This document shows, in pieces, positions 34,787 through 42,754 of a DNA stretch of 64,000 nt. This DNA is from Bacillota bacterium (GTDB taxonomy: Bacteria; Bacillota; Limnochordia; Limnochordales; ZCTH02-B6). The stretch is taken from contig JACDOI010000006.1 in NCBI GenBank assembly GCA_017656145.1, positions 1 through 64,000 on the forward strand, read 5' to 3'. How positions within the stretch are numbered: position 1 is the first letter of the stretch; each line of letters opens with the position of its first letter. The position numbers and the translations under genes were made by a program. The notes beneath the pieces are model-generated. The model was given only the letters and a program-made list of their open reading frames with translations, searched no databases and was not told the origin of the DNA.

Positions 34787-35899
34787 GTGCGCAAATTGCG
34801 GGTGGGGGTTATCTTCGGCGGCCGCTCCGGCGAGCACGAAGTGTCCCTCATGTCGGCTCAAAGCGTCATTCAGGCCATCGACCGGCAGAAATACGAAGTA
34901 GTTCCCATTGGGATCACGCGCGACGGCCGGTGGATCGCCTCCGGGGACCCGATGCGGGCCTTGCTCGAAGGCAGACCGGGCCTGTCAGCCCCCGCGGCGG
35001 TCTTGCCCCAGCCCGGCGCCGGGTTGCGCCTGACCGACGGCGGCAGTTCGGGCAGGGAGTCAGGGGATGCGGCCATCGACGTGTTCTTTCCCGTGCTCCA
35101 CGGGCCCTACGGCGAGGACGGCACGATCCAAGGGCTCCTCGAGCTGGCCGGAGCGCCGTATGTGGGATCGGGCGTTGCCGCCTCGGCCGCAGGAATGGAC
35201 AAGGCGATGATGAAAGCACTTTTCCAGCAGGCGGGCCTGCCGGTGGTGCCCTACGTCGTCGTCGTCGAGCCCGAGTGGCGGCGGGATGCGGCGGCAGTCC
35301 GGGCCCGGCTGGAAGCGGAGATCGGATACCCGTGTTTCGTCAAGCCGGCGAACATGGGCTCCAGCGTCGGCGTGAGCCGGGTGACATCAGGGGAGGGCTT
35401 GGGCCCTGCGCTGGAGCGGGCGCTGCGCTACGACCGCAAGGTGCTCGTCGAACAGGAGGCCTCTTGCTGCCGGGAAGTGGAAGTGGGCGTGCTCGGCAAC
35501 GACGATCCCGAGGCTTCGGTCCCCGGCGAGGTCGTGCCCGCCGGAGACTTTTACGATTACCGGGCAAAATATCTCGACGACCGCTCGGAGCTCATCATCC
35601 CCGCCCGCATCGGTCCCAAGGCCCGGGCCGCGGTGCGCGACATCGCTCTGCGGGCTTTCCGGGCCATCGACGGGGCGGGCCTTGCCCGGGTGGACTTCTT
35701 CGTTCACAAGGAGACCGAGCGAGTCTGGGTGAATGAGATCAATACGATGCCGGGATTCACCCGGATGAGCATGTTCCCCAAACTCTGGGAAGCATCCGGC
35801 CTGCCCTACGACCAGCTCATCGACCGCTTGATCCAACTGGCCCTGGAACGCCATGGCCAGCGGGCCCGGCTGGAAACCCGGCCCGAACCCGCCGGCTGA
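34787..35899 (+). CDS. ddl: D-alanine--D-alanine ligase
   Basis: A 370-residue ATP-grasp ligase making the D-Ala-D-Ala dipeptide for peptidoglycan. Motifs: VIFGGRSGEHEVSLMSA (8-24), LHGPYGEDGTIQGLLE, CFVKPANMGSSVGV and NEINTMPGFT. The omega-loop has Tyr in DFYDYRAKY, consistent with D-Ala-D-Ala rather than D-Ala-D-Lac specificity. GTG start with GGAGGG upstream. Confidence 0.95.
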   Translation: MRKLRVGVIFGGRSGEHEVSLMSAQSVIQAIDRQKYEVVPIGITRDGRWIASGDPMRALLEGRPGLSAPAAVLPQPGAGLRLTDGGSSGRESGDAAIDVFFPVLHGPYGEDGTIQGLLELAGAPYVGSGVAASAAGMDKAMMKALFQQAGLPVVPYVVVVEPEWRRDAAAVRARLEAEIGYPCFVKPANMGSSVGVSRVTSGEGLGPALERALRYDRKVLVEQEASCCREVEVGVLGNDDPEASVPGEVVPAGDFYDYRAKYLDDRSELIIPARIGPKARAAVRDIALRAFRAIDGAGLARVDFFVHKETERVWVNEINTMPGFTRMSMFPKLWEASGLPYDQLIDRLIQLALERHGQRARLETRPEPAG

Positions 35900-35923
35900 T
35901 TCCTGATTCGGGGAGGGAGCCCG

Positions 35924-36226
35924 GTGCCTGCGTCGTTGCGCCTCGTTCTGGCTAGCGCCGCTATGGCCGGCTGGGCGTGGTGGTTTTGGAACGTTGTCGT
36001 TCACGCGGCGATGCCCGCCTATGGACCGCCGGCCCATCATCTCGCGGCTTTGCGGGCTGCGGAGACGCACGGCGTTTTGGCCGGAGCGGTTGTTCTCGCC
36101 CTCTGGGGGCGGGAACTGGCGCTGTGGTTCCGGAGGCGAACTTCCGGGATCGCCCGGGGGAGCCGCCGTTCGGGAGGAATCCGCGGGCGGGCGGCCGAAT
36201 CCCGCGCGCACGTGTCCTGGAGGTGA
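35924..36226 (+). CDS. Small membrane protein of unknown function
   Basis: A 100-residue predicted protein with two hydrophobic stretches (about 6-26 and 48-66) and a strongly basic Arg-rich C-terminal third. GTG follows GGGGAGGGAG. Its last codons form the ribosome site (TGGAGGTGA) of the dnaD-like gene, suggesting coupling. No family recognised. It could be spurious, but its start signal, hydrophobic pattern and fit between neighbours favour a real gene. Confidence 0.5.
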   Translation: MPASLRLVLASAAMAGWAWWFWNVVVHAAMPAYGPPAHHLAALRAAETHGVLAGAVVLALWGRELALWFRRRTSGIARGSRRSGGIRGRAAESRAHVSWR

Positions 36227-36234
36227 CTGGTCCG

Positions 36235-37071
36235 GTGGCCACGGAGGGTATCCGCCTGGATGACGGCGGAGCAAGGAAGGACTGGCCACTTTTGGTGCCG
36301 CGCGCCATTCTGTCCGCGTACCAGCCCGTCGTCGGCACCACCGCCACCCTTCTTTGGCTCAACCTGTACGCCATGGCCAGTGGGGATCCGGCCGGGGATG
36401 CCGGACCGCCCGCGATGCCCGTGGAACCTGCGAGCTTTCCGAGCAGCGGCCCTCGAAGCGAGACGGCGCAAGGATTTGACGGTGCAAGGCTTGTGGACAG
36501 GCTCTCCCGGTTAATGAGCGTATCCGCCGCGGAAGTCGAACGGGCCGCCCAGAAGCTGGAGAGCGCGGGGTTGCTGGTGCGCTCGCCCGCGGGGTGGCTT
36601 TTACGCTGGCCGGAAGGGGCGCCTCCCGCGCCAGCAACCAGCGCCGCGCCCGGGGGCGCTGCGGAGGGGCCGGAGCCTTTGGCCCGGCGCTCGGCGGACG
36701 TAGAGGATGCGCTCAAAGCGGTGGTCGCCTTTTACCATCAGCGAATCGGGCTGATGGGCCCTTCGCAGTTTCAGCGGCTCCGGTTTTGGATCGAGGAACA
36801 AGGCATGTCCGCCGACGTGGTGGCCTTGGCCATCGAAGAAACGGTCCGTTCGGCCCGCACGCCCCGGCTCAACTACCTGGAAGGGGTGCTGCGCAACTGG
36901 TACAACGAAGGGATCCGCACCCTGGAAGATCTGCAGCGGAGCCAGCGGGCCCGGGCGCTGAAGTCTACGGCCAACGCAGAAGGATCGCCCAACGCGGCTG
37001 CGTACAATCCGGTCGACCCTGACGCGGTCCGCCGCTGGAAGGAGATGTTCGCCGATGAGTATGACGGCTGA
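36235..37071 (+). CDS. DnaD-domain primosome/replication initiation protein
   Basis: A 278-residue protein. The N-terminal winged-helix-like part (about 15-125) carries an insertion of Pro/Ala/Gly. The C-terminal DnaD/DnaB-II domain (~155-235) reads VVAFYHQRIGLMGPSQFQRL, followed by the family's WIEEQGMSADVVALAIEE and NYLEGVLRNWYNEGI motifs. DnaD-type proteins act in helicase loading at oriC and restart; the helicase gene follows with a 17-bp overlap. GTG 36235 is 8 bp after TGGAGGTGA. Confidence 0.88.
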   Translation: MATEGIRLDDGGARKDWPLLVPRAILSAYQPVVGTTATLLWLNLYAMASGDPAGDAGPPAMPVEPASFPSSGPRSETAQGFDGARLVDRLSRLMSVSAAEVERAAQKLESAGLLVRSPAGWLLRWPEGAPPAPATSAAPGGAAEGPEPLARRSADVEDALKAVVAFYHQRIGLMGPSQFQRLRFWIEEQGMSADVVALAIEETVRSARTPRLNYLEGVLRNWYNEGIRTLEDLQRSQRARALKSTANAEGSPNAAAYNPVDPDAVRRWKEMFADEYDG

Positions 37072-38434
37072 AGCCCGCCGTCTGCCGCATCTGGCCGACC
37101 TCGACGCCGAGCGGCGGATCATTGGAATCTTCTTGAAACACCCCGAGACGGTGGACATGGCTGTGGACCGTCTCACCCCGGAACATTTCCAGGATCCGGC
37201 CCACCGCCAGATCTATGAGGTTATCCTCGACTTGTATCATAACGGCGGTCGGGTTTCGTACACCCAGGTGTACAATCGCCTCCGCAAAAACGCCGGAGTG
37301 CCGTGGAACGACATCCTCATCGCCATCACCGAGTCGTTCGTCAGCCAGGCGGAGCTTATTCCGAGCCTCGATTCCCTCAGCGAACGGCTGGCCCGCCGCC
37401 GCATTTTGGCCGCGGCCGAAGAAATTCAGCGGCTGGTGCTGTTTGACCAAGATCAGCCCGTCGACCGGCTGCAGGCCCGGGCCCAGGAGCTGATCTTTCA
37501 GGCCACCGCCCAGAGCGCGGGCGGCGACGACGTGAAAGACCTCATCGATGTGCTGCGCAAATGTTACGTAGAGTTACTGGAGCGGCGCGAGGGGAAACGG
37601 CCGTCGGGCCTGCTGGTGAAGTATCCGTCCATCGACATGGTGACGACCGGTTTCAAAAGCGGCGACCTGATCATTCTGGCTGCCCGTCCCTCGATGGGCA
37701 AAACGTCGCTGGCCCTCAACTGGGCCGTCAACGTGGCCAAGTCCCGGCAGCGGACGCCGGTGCTCATCTTCAGCCTGGAAATGGACGACGTGCAGATCGG
37801 CGATCGGCTCGTCATCAGCGAACTGCTCCGGTACAAGGAGCAAGGGCCGGCGGCGGAGGTGACCGCCCGGGACTACGCGACCCGCATGGACGACGCCAAG
37901 TTCGCCCGCACCCAGTCCATCTTCAACGAGCTGTACCACCTGCCGATCAAGATCGTGGATCGACGGGGACTCACCGTCACCGATATTCGGGCGAAGGCCC
38001 GCAAGGTGAAAGCCGAAGAGCCGAACCTGGGCCTCATCATCATCGACTACCTGCAGCTCATCAAGCCGCCGCCGGCCAGCAACAAAAACTGGGCGCTGGT
38101 CGTCGGCGACATCGTGCGGGAAGTGCGGGATCTGGCCGGCGAACTCGACGTGCCCATTATCCTGCTGTCCCAGCTGAACCGGGGCGTGGAATCCCGGGAC
38201 AACAAGCGGCCGGTCATGTCGGACCTGCGGGACAGCGGCAACATCGAGGAGTTCGCCGACGTCGTCATCTTCCTTTACCGGGAGGACTACTACTACCCCG
38301 ATAAGGCCCGGGAAAACGGGACCGAGGGAATGGTGGAAGTCATCTTCGCCAAGCAGCGCAAGGGCGAAACCCGCACGGTCCAGTTGCGGTTCGTCAAAGA
38401 GTACACCCGGTTCATCGACCCGGCCGATGAGTGA
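37055..38434 (+). CDS. dnaC: Replicative DNA helicase (DnaB type)
   Basis: A 459-residue hexameric 5'-3' helicase. The N-terminal domain (about 15-120; DAERRIIGIFLKHPETVD) is followed by the RecA-like motor with Walker A ARPSMGKTSLALN (~210-222), Walker B LIIIDYLQLI and the arginine finger region SQLNRGVESRDNKRP. The C-terminal KQRKGETRTVQLRF is typical. No intein. ATG preceded by AAGGAG. Confidence 0.96.
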   Translation: MSMTAEARRLPHLADLDAERRIIGIFLKHPETVDMAVDRLTPEHFQDPAHRQIYEVILDLYHNGGRVSYTQVYNRLRKNAGVPWNDILIAITESFVSQAELIPSLDSLSERLARRRILAAAEEIQRLVLFDQDQPVDRLQARAQELIFQATAQSAGGDDVKDLIDVLRKCYVELLERREGKRPSGLLVKYPSIDMVTTGFKSGDLIILAARPSMGKTSLALNWAVNVAKSRQRTPVLIFSLEMDDVQIGDRLVISELLRYKEQGPAAEVTARDYATRMDDAKFARTQSIFNELYHLPIKIVDRRGLTVTDIRAKARKVKAEEPNLGLIIIDYLQLIKPPPASNKNWALVVGDIVREVRDLAGELDVPIILLSQLNRGVESRDNKRPVMSDLRDSGNIEEFADVVIFLYREDYYYPDKARENGTEGMVEVIFAKQRKGETRTVQLRFVKEYTRFIDPADE

Positions 38435-38462
38435 TGGGCGGTCGATGAAGGAGGGCAGGCCG

Positions 38463-38666
38463 TTGGACTTGTTTGAGGACATGGAACGGCTGAAGCTCAA
38501 GTTTTTGGCCGCGTTTGAAGAGCTGGCCCGGCGCGGCATCATCGGCGAAGCGCAGCTCGCGGAGATCATCGATCTGGTGGACAAGCTCGACGAGCTTTCG
38601 GAGGAGGAAATCCGGGCCCGGCTTGGCCGCTACGTTCCGGGGGATGTCGATGCGGGCGTTGGCTGA
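38463..38666 (+). CDS. Small acidic helical protein of unknown function
   Basis: About 67 residues, highly charged and probably two helices (LFEDMERLKLKFLAAFEEL; IIDLVDKLDELSEEEIRARLG). TTG 38463 is 7 bp after AAGGAGGG, which favours it over ATG 38427 inside dnaC. No family recognised. The next gene begins inside its 3' end. Confidence 0.65.
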   Translation: MDLFEDMERLKLKFLAAFEELARRGIIGEAQLAEIIDLVDKLDELSEEEIRARLGRYVPGDVDAGVG

Positions 38667-39648
38667 CGACCGGATCAAAGCATTGGTCTTTCTCGCGGTT
38701 CTCTACGGGTTGGTGATGGCTTCTCCGTCGTGGGCGATCCTCGGGGTGACGGTGGTGGACGAAGACCGGATCGTTCACGCCGAGGCGTTCCGGGGTACTG
38801 TGGAGAAAGCTCTGGACCAGTTGCAGGTACCCATCGACGCGGGCGACCGGATCCGCCCCGGCCCGGACGCGCCCCTTGCGCCCGGGATGACGGTGGCCAT
38901 CGAGCGGGCTGTGCCCGCCGTCATCGCTGTCGACGGCCATCAGCGGGTGCACCGGGCGCCGGCCCGGACCGTGGCCGAATTTCTGGCCGATGCGGGCGTG
39001 GAGCTCGGTCCCGACGACCGGGTCATCCCCTCGCCGGCAACGCCGGTGAAGCCCGACATGGTCATCCGGGTGATCCGCGTCCGGCACGAGGAGGCGGTAC
39101 GGCAGGTGCCCATCCCGTACGAAACGCGGCGGTGGGCCGAACCCCGCTGGGAAAAGGGGCGGGTCGGAGTGCTCCGGCCCGGCCGGCCGGGAGTCGAACA
39201 GCAGAAGATCCGCTTAACGTACGAAGACGGCCTGCTGGTGCGCCAGGCGATAGTGGAGCGCACCGTCGTCGAGGAGCCCCGGGCGGAGATCATCGGCATC
39301 GGCACCCGCATCGTCGTCCGCACCCTCGAAACGCCCTCGGGCCCCATTCGGTACACCGACGTCCTGGAGATGGACGCCACCGCCTACTACCCTGGTCCTG
39401 AGAGCACCGGCCGGTTCGCCGACGGGCGGACCGCGACGGGCCTTTTGGCCGGCCACGGCGTAGTGGCGGTGGATCCCTCGGTCATCCGCCTCGGCACCCG
39501 CGTCTACATCCCCGGATACGGCATTGCCATCGCGGGCGACACCGGATCGGCCATCCGGGGACGGAGAATCGACCTGGGGTTTGACACGTACCGGGAAGCG
39601 GTCCACTACGGCCGGCGGCGGGTGTTGGTGTACATCCTGGCGGACTGA
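38644..39648 (+). CDS. yabE: DUF348-G5-3D domain cell-wall protein (YabE/Rpf-like)
   Basis: A 334-residue secreted protein. Signal peptide 1-30 (ending ASPSWA); two DUF348 repeats (about 35-160); a G5 domain (~165-260; VLRPGRPGVEQQKIRLTYEDG); and a C-terminal 3D domain (~265-334) with the aspartates MDATAYYPG, GDTGSAIRG and IDLGFD. The 3D domain is a lytic transglycosylase-like double-psi barrel shared with MltA and resuscitation factors. Location just before rsmA matches yabE, although rnmV is missing between them. Confidence 0.9.
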   Translation: MSMRALADDRIKALVFLAVLYGLVMASPSWAILGVTVVDEDRIVHAEAFRGTVEKALDQLQVPIDAGDRIRPGPDAPLAPGMTVAIERAVPAVIAVDGHQRVHRAPARTVAEFLADAGVELGPDDRVIPSPATPVKPDMVIRVIRVRHEEAVRQVPIPYETRRWAEPRWEKGRVGVLRPGRPGVEQQKIRLTYEDGLLVRQAIVERTVVEEPRAEIIGIGTRIVVRTLETPSGPIRYTDVLEMDATAYYPGPESTGRFADGRTATGLLAGHGVVAVDPSVIRLGTRVYIPGYGIAIAGDTGSAIRGRRIDLGFDTYREAVHYGRRRVLVYILAD

Positions 39649-39677
39649 CTCATCCTACCTTGCGGAGGGACTACCCG

Positions 39678-40628
39678 ATGGATGCAGGACGGCTGGCCAC
39701 CCCTTCCGGGGTGGCCGCCATTTTGGCCGCCTACGGCTTATCGCCCCGGAAGGGGTTGGGCCAGCATTTCCTCGTCGACCGGCATATCGTCGAGAAGATC
39801 CTCGCCGCGGCCCAGCTCGGCCCCGAGGACACCGTTCTTGAGATCGGACCCGGACTGGGCGTACTCACCCAGGAAATGGCCGCCCGGGCAGGACGGGTCA
39901 TCGCGGTCGAGGTGGATGCCGGCCTCGTCCGCTGGCTAAACGACCTGTTCACGGGTTGTGATCGCGTCCGGATCGTCCACGGGGACGCCCGGACCGTCGA
40001 TCTCAAGGAGCTCTTGTCCCAACATCCACCCGGGCCCGGCGGCTCGGCCAAGGCGGTGGCCAACCTTCCCTACTACGTGACGACCCCGCTGCTGTTGCGC
40101 CTGCTGGAAGAGCCGCTGTCCCTGTCGATCATCGTCGTCATGGTGCAAAAAGAAGTGGCCCGGCGCCTGGCTGCCGCGCCCGGCGGAAAGGACTACGGGG
40201 CTTTGTCGGTTGCCGCCCAGCTCCGAGCCGAAATCGAACTGGTCTGCACCGTGCCAGCGAGGGTCTTTTTCCCGGCTCCGGACGTGGAGTCGGCAGTCGT
40301 GCGGCTGACGGTCCGGTCCACTCCCCAGCTAGGGAAAGATCCGCAGGTGCTATTCGCCCTCGTGCGGGCCGCCTTCGGCCAGCGGCGCAAAACGTTGCGC
40401 AACGCGTTGCGAAGGCCGGGTATGCCTTGGCCTGCCGCGGCCGTGCCCGCGGCCCTCGATGCGGCGGGCATCGATGGCGGCCGGCGGGGAGAAACGCTGA
40501 GCGCCGGCGAGTTCGTCCGGCTGGCCGACAGCCTGATCGCGGCCGACGACGCTTTGGCAAGGGACAACCGGGAATCCGCGGAACCCGGGAACCTGGCCAG
40601 CGGGCCGGTCCCGGGCGAGCGCCCCTAG
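39678..40628 (+). CDS. rsmA: 16S rRNA dimethyladenosine transferase
   Basis: A 316-residue KsgA-type methylase that dimethylates A1518/A1519 of 16S rRNA. Motifs: KGLGQHFLVD near 24-33, SAM site VLEIGPGLGVLTQEMA (~53-68), and NLPYYVTTPLL (motif IV). ATG 39678 follows GGAGGG by about 9 bp. The last ~25 residues are not conserved. Confidence 0.95.
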   Translation: MDAGRLATPSGVAAILAAYGLSPRKGLGQHFLVDRHIVEKILAAAQLGPEDTVLEIGPGLGVLTQEMAARAGRVIAVEVDAGLVRWLNDLFTGCDRVRIVHGDARTVDLKELLSQHPPGPGGSAKAVANLPYYVTTPLLLRLLEEPLSLSIIVVMVQKEVARRLAAAPGGKDYGALSVAAQLRAEIELVCTVPARVFFPAPDVESAVVRLTVRSTPQLGKDPQVLFALVRAAFGQRRKTLRNALRRPGMPWPAAAVPAALDAAGIDGGRRGETLSAGEFVRLADSLIAADDALARDNRESAEPGNLASGPVPGERP

Positions 40629-40641
40629 CTGGGCTGCGTCG

Positions 40642-40670
40642 TTGTTCGCTCCTTTCGCAAATGATATAAT
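40642..40670 (+). promoter_or_regulatory. Promoter of the ykuK-like gene
   Basis: TTGTTC (40642-40647), a 17-bp spacer and perfect TATAAT (40665-40670). The ATG at 40695 follows 24 bp later. Confidence 0.8.
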
Positions 40671-40694
40671 GTCTCGCGAAAGGTGGCGGCGGCG

Positions 40695-41165
40695 ATGGAA
40701 TTTATCAGCCCGTCGAAGGGCCGGCTGTCCTTCGACGAGGTGTTTGAGGACATGATGGCCTATGTCGATGAGGAGCCCGACGCCAAGTACAAGGTGATCA
40801 TCGGCTCGGACTCCCAGTTTGGCCCGGAAACGTGCTTCGTCACCGCGATCATCATCCACCGGGAAGGCAAGGGCGCCCGCTACTACTACACCCGAGAGCG
40901 GGAGCGGGTCGACCGATCGTTGCGCCAGCGCATCTATTACGAGACCGCCCGCAGCCTGGGCTTGGCCAGCCGCATCGCCGAGCGGATGGCCGAAAACGGC
41001 CATGCCGACATGAACGTCGAGATTCACCTGGATGTCGGCGAAAACGGCCGGACCCGGGAGCTCATCCGGGAAGTCGTGGGAATGGTGGTCGGCTCCGGGT
41101 TCGACGCCCGAATCAAGCCGAATTCGTACGGTGCCATGACGGTGGCCGACAAGTTCACCAAATGA
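40695..41165 (+). CDS. YkuK-like ribonuclease H-fold family protein
   Basis: A 156-residue protein of the YkuK/DUF458 family, which has a predicted RNase H-like fold. Conserved pieces: the N-terminal FISPSKGRLSFDEVFEDM, KVIIGSDSQFG (candidate catalytic Asp), EIHLDVGENGRTRELI and the C-terminal MTVADKFTK. Function unknown; nuclease activity is only a fold inference. ATG is 8 bp after AAAGGTGG. It has its own promoter. Confidence 0.85.
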   Translation: MEFISPSKGRLSFDEVFEDMMAYVDEEPDAKYKVIIGSDSQFGPETCFVTAIIIHREGKGARYYYTRERERVDRSLRQRIYYETARSLGLASRIAERMAENGHADMNVEIHLDVGENGRTRELIREVVGMVVGSGFDARIKPNSYGAMTVADKFTK

Positions 41166-41296
41166 TCGGGTGAGCTTGTCGCACCTCGTCCGCCCCCGGG
41201 CGCGCCTTGGGCGCACCGGTGCACGCCCGCGCCATAGTATGGGGTAGAGCCCGGGCCGGCAGGCCGGGGCTGCCTCGTTGTGAGGGGGCGGCATCT

Positions 41297-42157
41297 GTGC
41301 AAGCGACGATCCGGGTGTTTGTCAACGGCCGGGAGATGGAAAATCCGGAGGCGCCACCCGTACAGTGCAACGGGCGCCTTTATGTGCCGGCCCGCCAGTT
41401 GCTCCAGCGGCTCGGGGCCCGGGTGCGGGTGGAAACGGCCAGGGCTTGCGTCGCGGTGGACCCGCAAACGTCCAAAACGACCATCGTCGCGGGCCGCCGG
41501 GAGGGCCGCCATGGACCGCTGCTCGCTGCCGCCGAGCGGGTCGTCGAAGCCGCCGGCGGCCGCATGGATTGGGATGCGGAGCTTGGGGTGTTCATCGCCC
41601 AGCGGCGGGAAACGTGGGTTGCCAAACGGTCGCTGGCCATCGACGCAGGCCACGGGGGCCGGGACACCGGGTCCACTACGGCCGCCGGATTGGCTGAGAA
41701 AGACCTCAACCTGGCCATCGCTCATCGCCTTCAGAAACTCGTCCAAATGGCCGGCGGCCGGGCGGTGCTGACCCGCAGCCGCGACCACCATCGGGTCATG
41801 GCCGAACGCCTCCGGCGGGTTCGCTCCCGCGGAGTCGACGCGCTCATCAGCATCCACCACAATTCCCATGCGGACACAAGCCTGAGCGGATGCGAAGCCT
41901 ACTTTTTCGAGAGCGATGCCGGCCGCCGCCTGGCCTTTTGCCTGCAGGACGAGGTTGCCCAGGAACTGGGACTCCCGGACCGGGGAGTGCGGGAAGCCGG
42001 GTTTGACGAACTGCGCCACGGCGCAATCGGGGCCGTGTGCAAGCTGGCGTTCCTGTCGAATCCGAAGGACGCGGCGGTGGTGGCCTCCCCTTACTACCCG
42101 CTGCAGGCGGCGTTGGCGCTGTTTCGAGGATGGCGCCGGTTTTGCGAAGGGCTGTAG
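41297..42157 (+). CDS. N-acetylmuramoyl-L-alanine amidase-like protein with altered active site
   Basis: A 286-residue protein. A copper-amine-oxidase-N-like domain (about 3-100; RVFVNGREME, RLYVPARQLLQRLGA) precedes an Amidase_3 domain (112-286). Zinc ligands appear as His119 (DAGHGGRDTG), Glu134 (AEKDLNLA) and His187 (SIHHNS). The usual catalytic glutamate (VELGFLSN) is lysine here (CKLAFLSN, Lys249). No signal peptide is visible. It may be catalytically impaired or bind peptidoglycan only; a spore-cortex role is possible. GTG start. Confidence 0.85.
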   Translation: MQATIRVFVNGREMENPEAPPVQCNGRLYVPARQLLQRLGARVRVETARACVAVDPQTSKTTIVAGRREGRHGPLLAAAERVVEAAGGRMDWDAELGVFIAQRRETWVAKRSLAIDAGHGGRDTGSTTAAGLAEKDLNLAIAHRLQKLVQMAGGRAVLTRSRDHHRVMAERLRRVRSRGVDALISIHHNSHADTSLSGCEAYFFESDAGRRLAFCLQDEVAQELGLPDRGVREAGFDELRHGAIGAVCKLAFLSNPKDAAVVASPYYPLQAALALFRGWRRFCEGL

Positions 42158-42197
42158 GCCCCCAACCGGGAGCGCGAAAGAAGGTCCCAACGGTATC

Positions 42198-42226
42198 TTG
42201 ACAACGTCTCTCTGCCTTGCTATAAT
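42198..42226 (+). promoter_or_regulatory. Consensus promoter P1 of veg
   Basis: TTGACA (42198-42203), a 17-bp spacer and TATAAT (42221-42226): a perfect sigma-A consensus, as known for the strong veg promoter of B. subtilis. Confidence 0.92.
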
Positions 42227-42239
42227 CATCTAATTTCCG

Positions 42240-42268
42240 TTGACACTATCCGGGAACCGTGGTAACAT
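42240..42268 (+). promoter_or_regulatory. Second promoter P2 of veg
   Basis: TTGACA (42240-42245), a 17-bp spacer and TAACAT (42263-42268). It lies 36 bp before the veg start and in tandem with P1. Confidence 0.8.
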
Positions 42269-42303
42269 GAAATAGGTACACGGCGCGAGAGGGGTGATGA
42301 CCG

Positions 42304-42573
42304 TTGGCCGCAAACCGCAAGAGCCTCGACGAGATCAAGCGCGATCTCGATATGTACGTGGGCAGGCGGGTCAAGTTGCGGGCCAACCGCGGCCGCCGGA
42401 AGTTCATCGAGGCGGAAGGCATTTTGGAGCAGACGTACCCGAAGGTTTTCGTCGTCCGCCTCAACAAGCGCGGCGGGGTAACCAACCGGATGTCCTACTC
42501 GTACGCCGATGTGCTGACGTCCACCGTTGAAGTGACTGTGGACGACAAGCAGATCGGAGCGGCAAACATGTAA
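42304..42573 (+). CDS. veg: Veg protein (biofilm regulator family)
   Basis: An 89-residue conserved Bacillota protein with LDEIKRDLDMYVGRRVKLRANRGRRK and GILEQTYPKVFVVRL as hallmarks. Veg of B. subtilis is very highly expressed and stimulates biofilm genes by antagonising SinR. TTG 42304 is preceded by GAGAGGGGTGA; an ATG seven bases earlier is out of frame. Tandem strong promoters precede it and a terminator follows. Confidence 0.94.
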   Translation: MAANRKSLDEIKRDLDMYVGRRVKLRANRGRRKFIEAEGILEQTYPKVFVVRLNKRGGVTNRMSYSYADVLTSTVEVTVDDKQIGAANM

Positions 42574-42591
42574 CGGTTCTCGGCAAACGAT

Positions 42592-42658
42592 CCTTTGGGC
42601 CCCGCGGCCCAAAGGGCGCGGTGCAGGACATGCCCAGGGATTTCCCTGGGCTTTTTTT
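42592..42658 (+). terminator. Hairpin plus rho-independent terminator after veg
   Basis: A perfect 10-bp hairpin (CCTTTGGGCC 42592-42601 with GGCCCAAAGG 42606-42615) is followed by a classic terminator: GCCCAGGG (42632-42639), CCCTGGGC (42644-42651) and seven T (42652-42658). Confidence 0.9.
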
Positions 42659-42754
42659 CTCTGCCCGCCGGACGGAGCAGGCTGAGCGGTCGCGCATAGG
42701 CTGAATCAAGCCGTCGCTGGCGGCCGGGACGGCGGGCAAGGGGGGAGACTCGTC

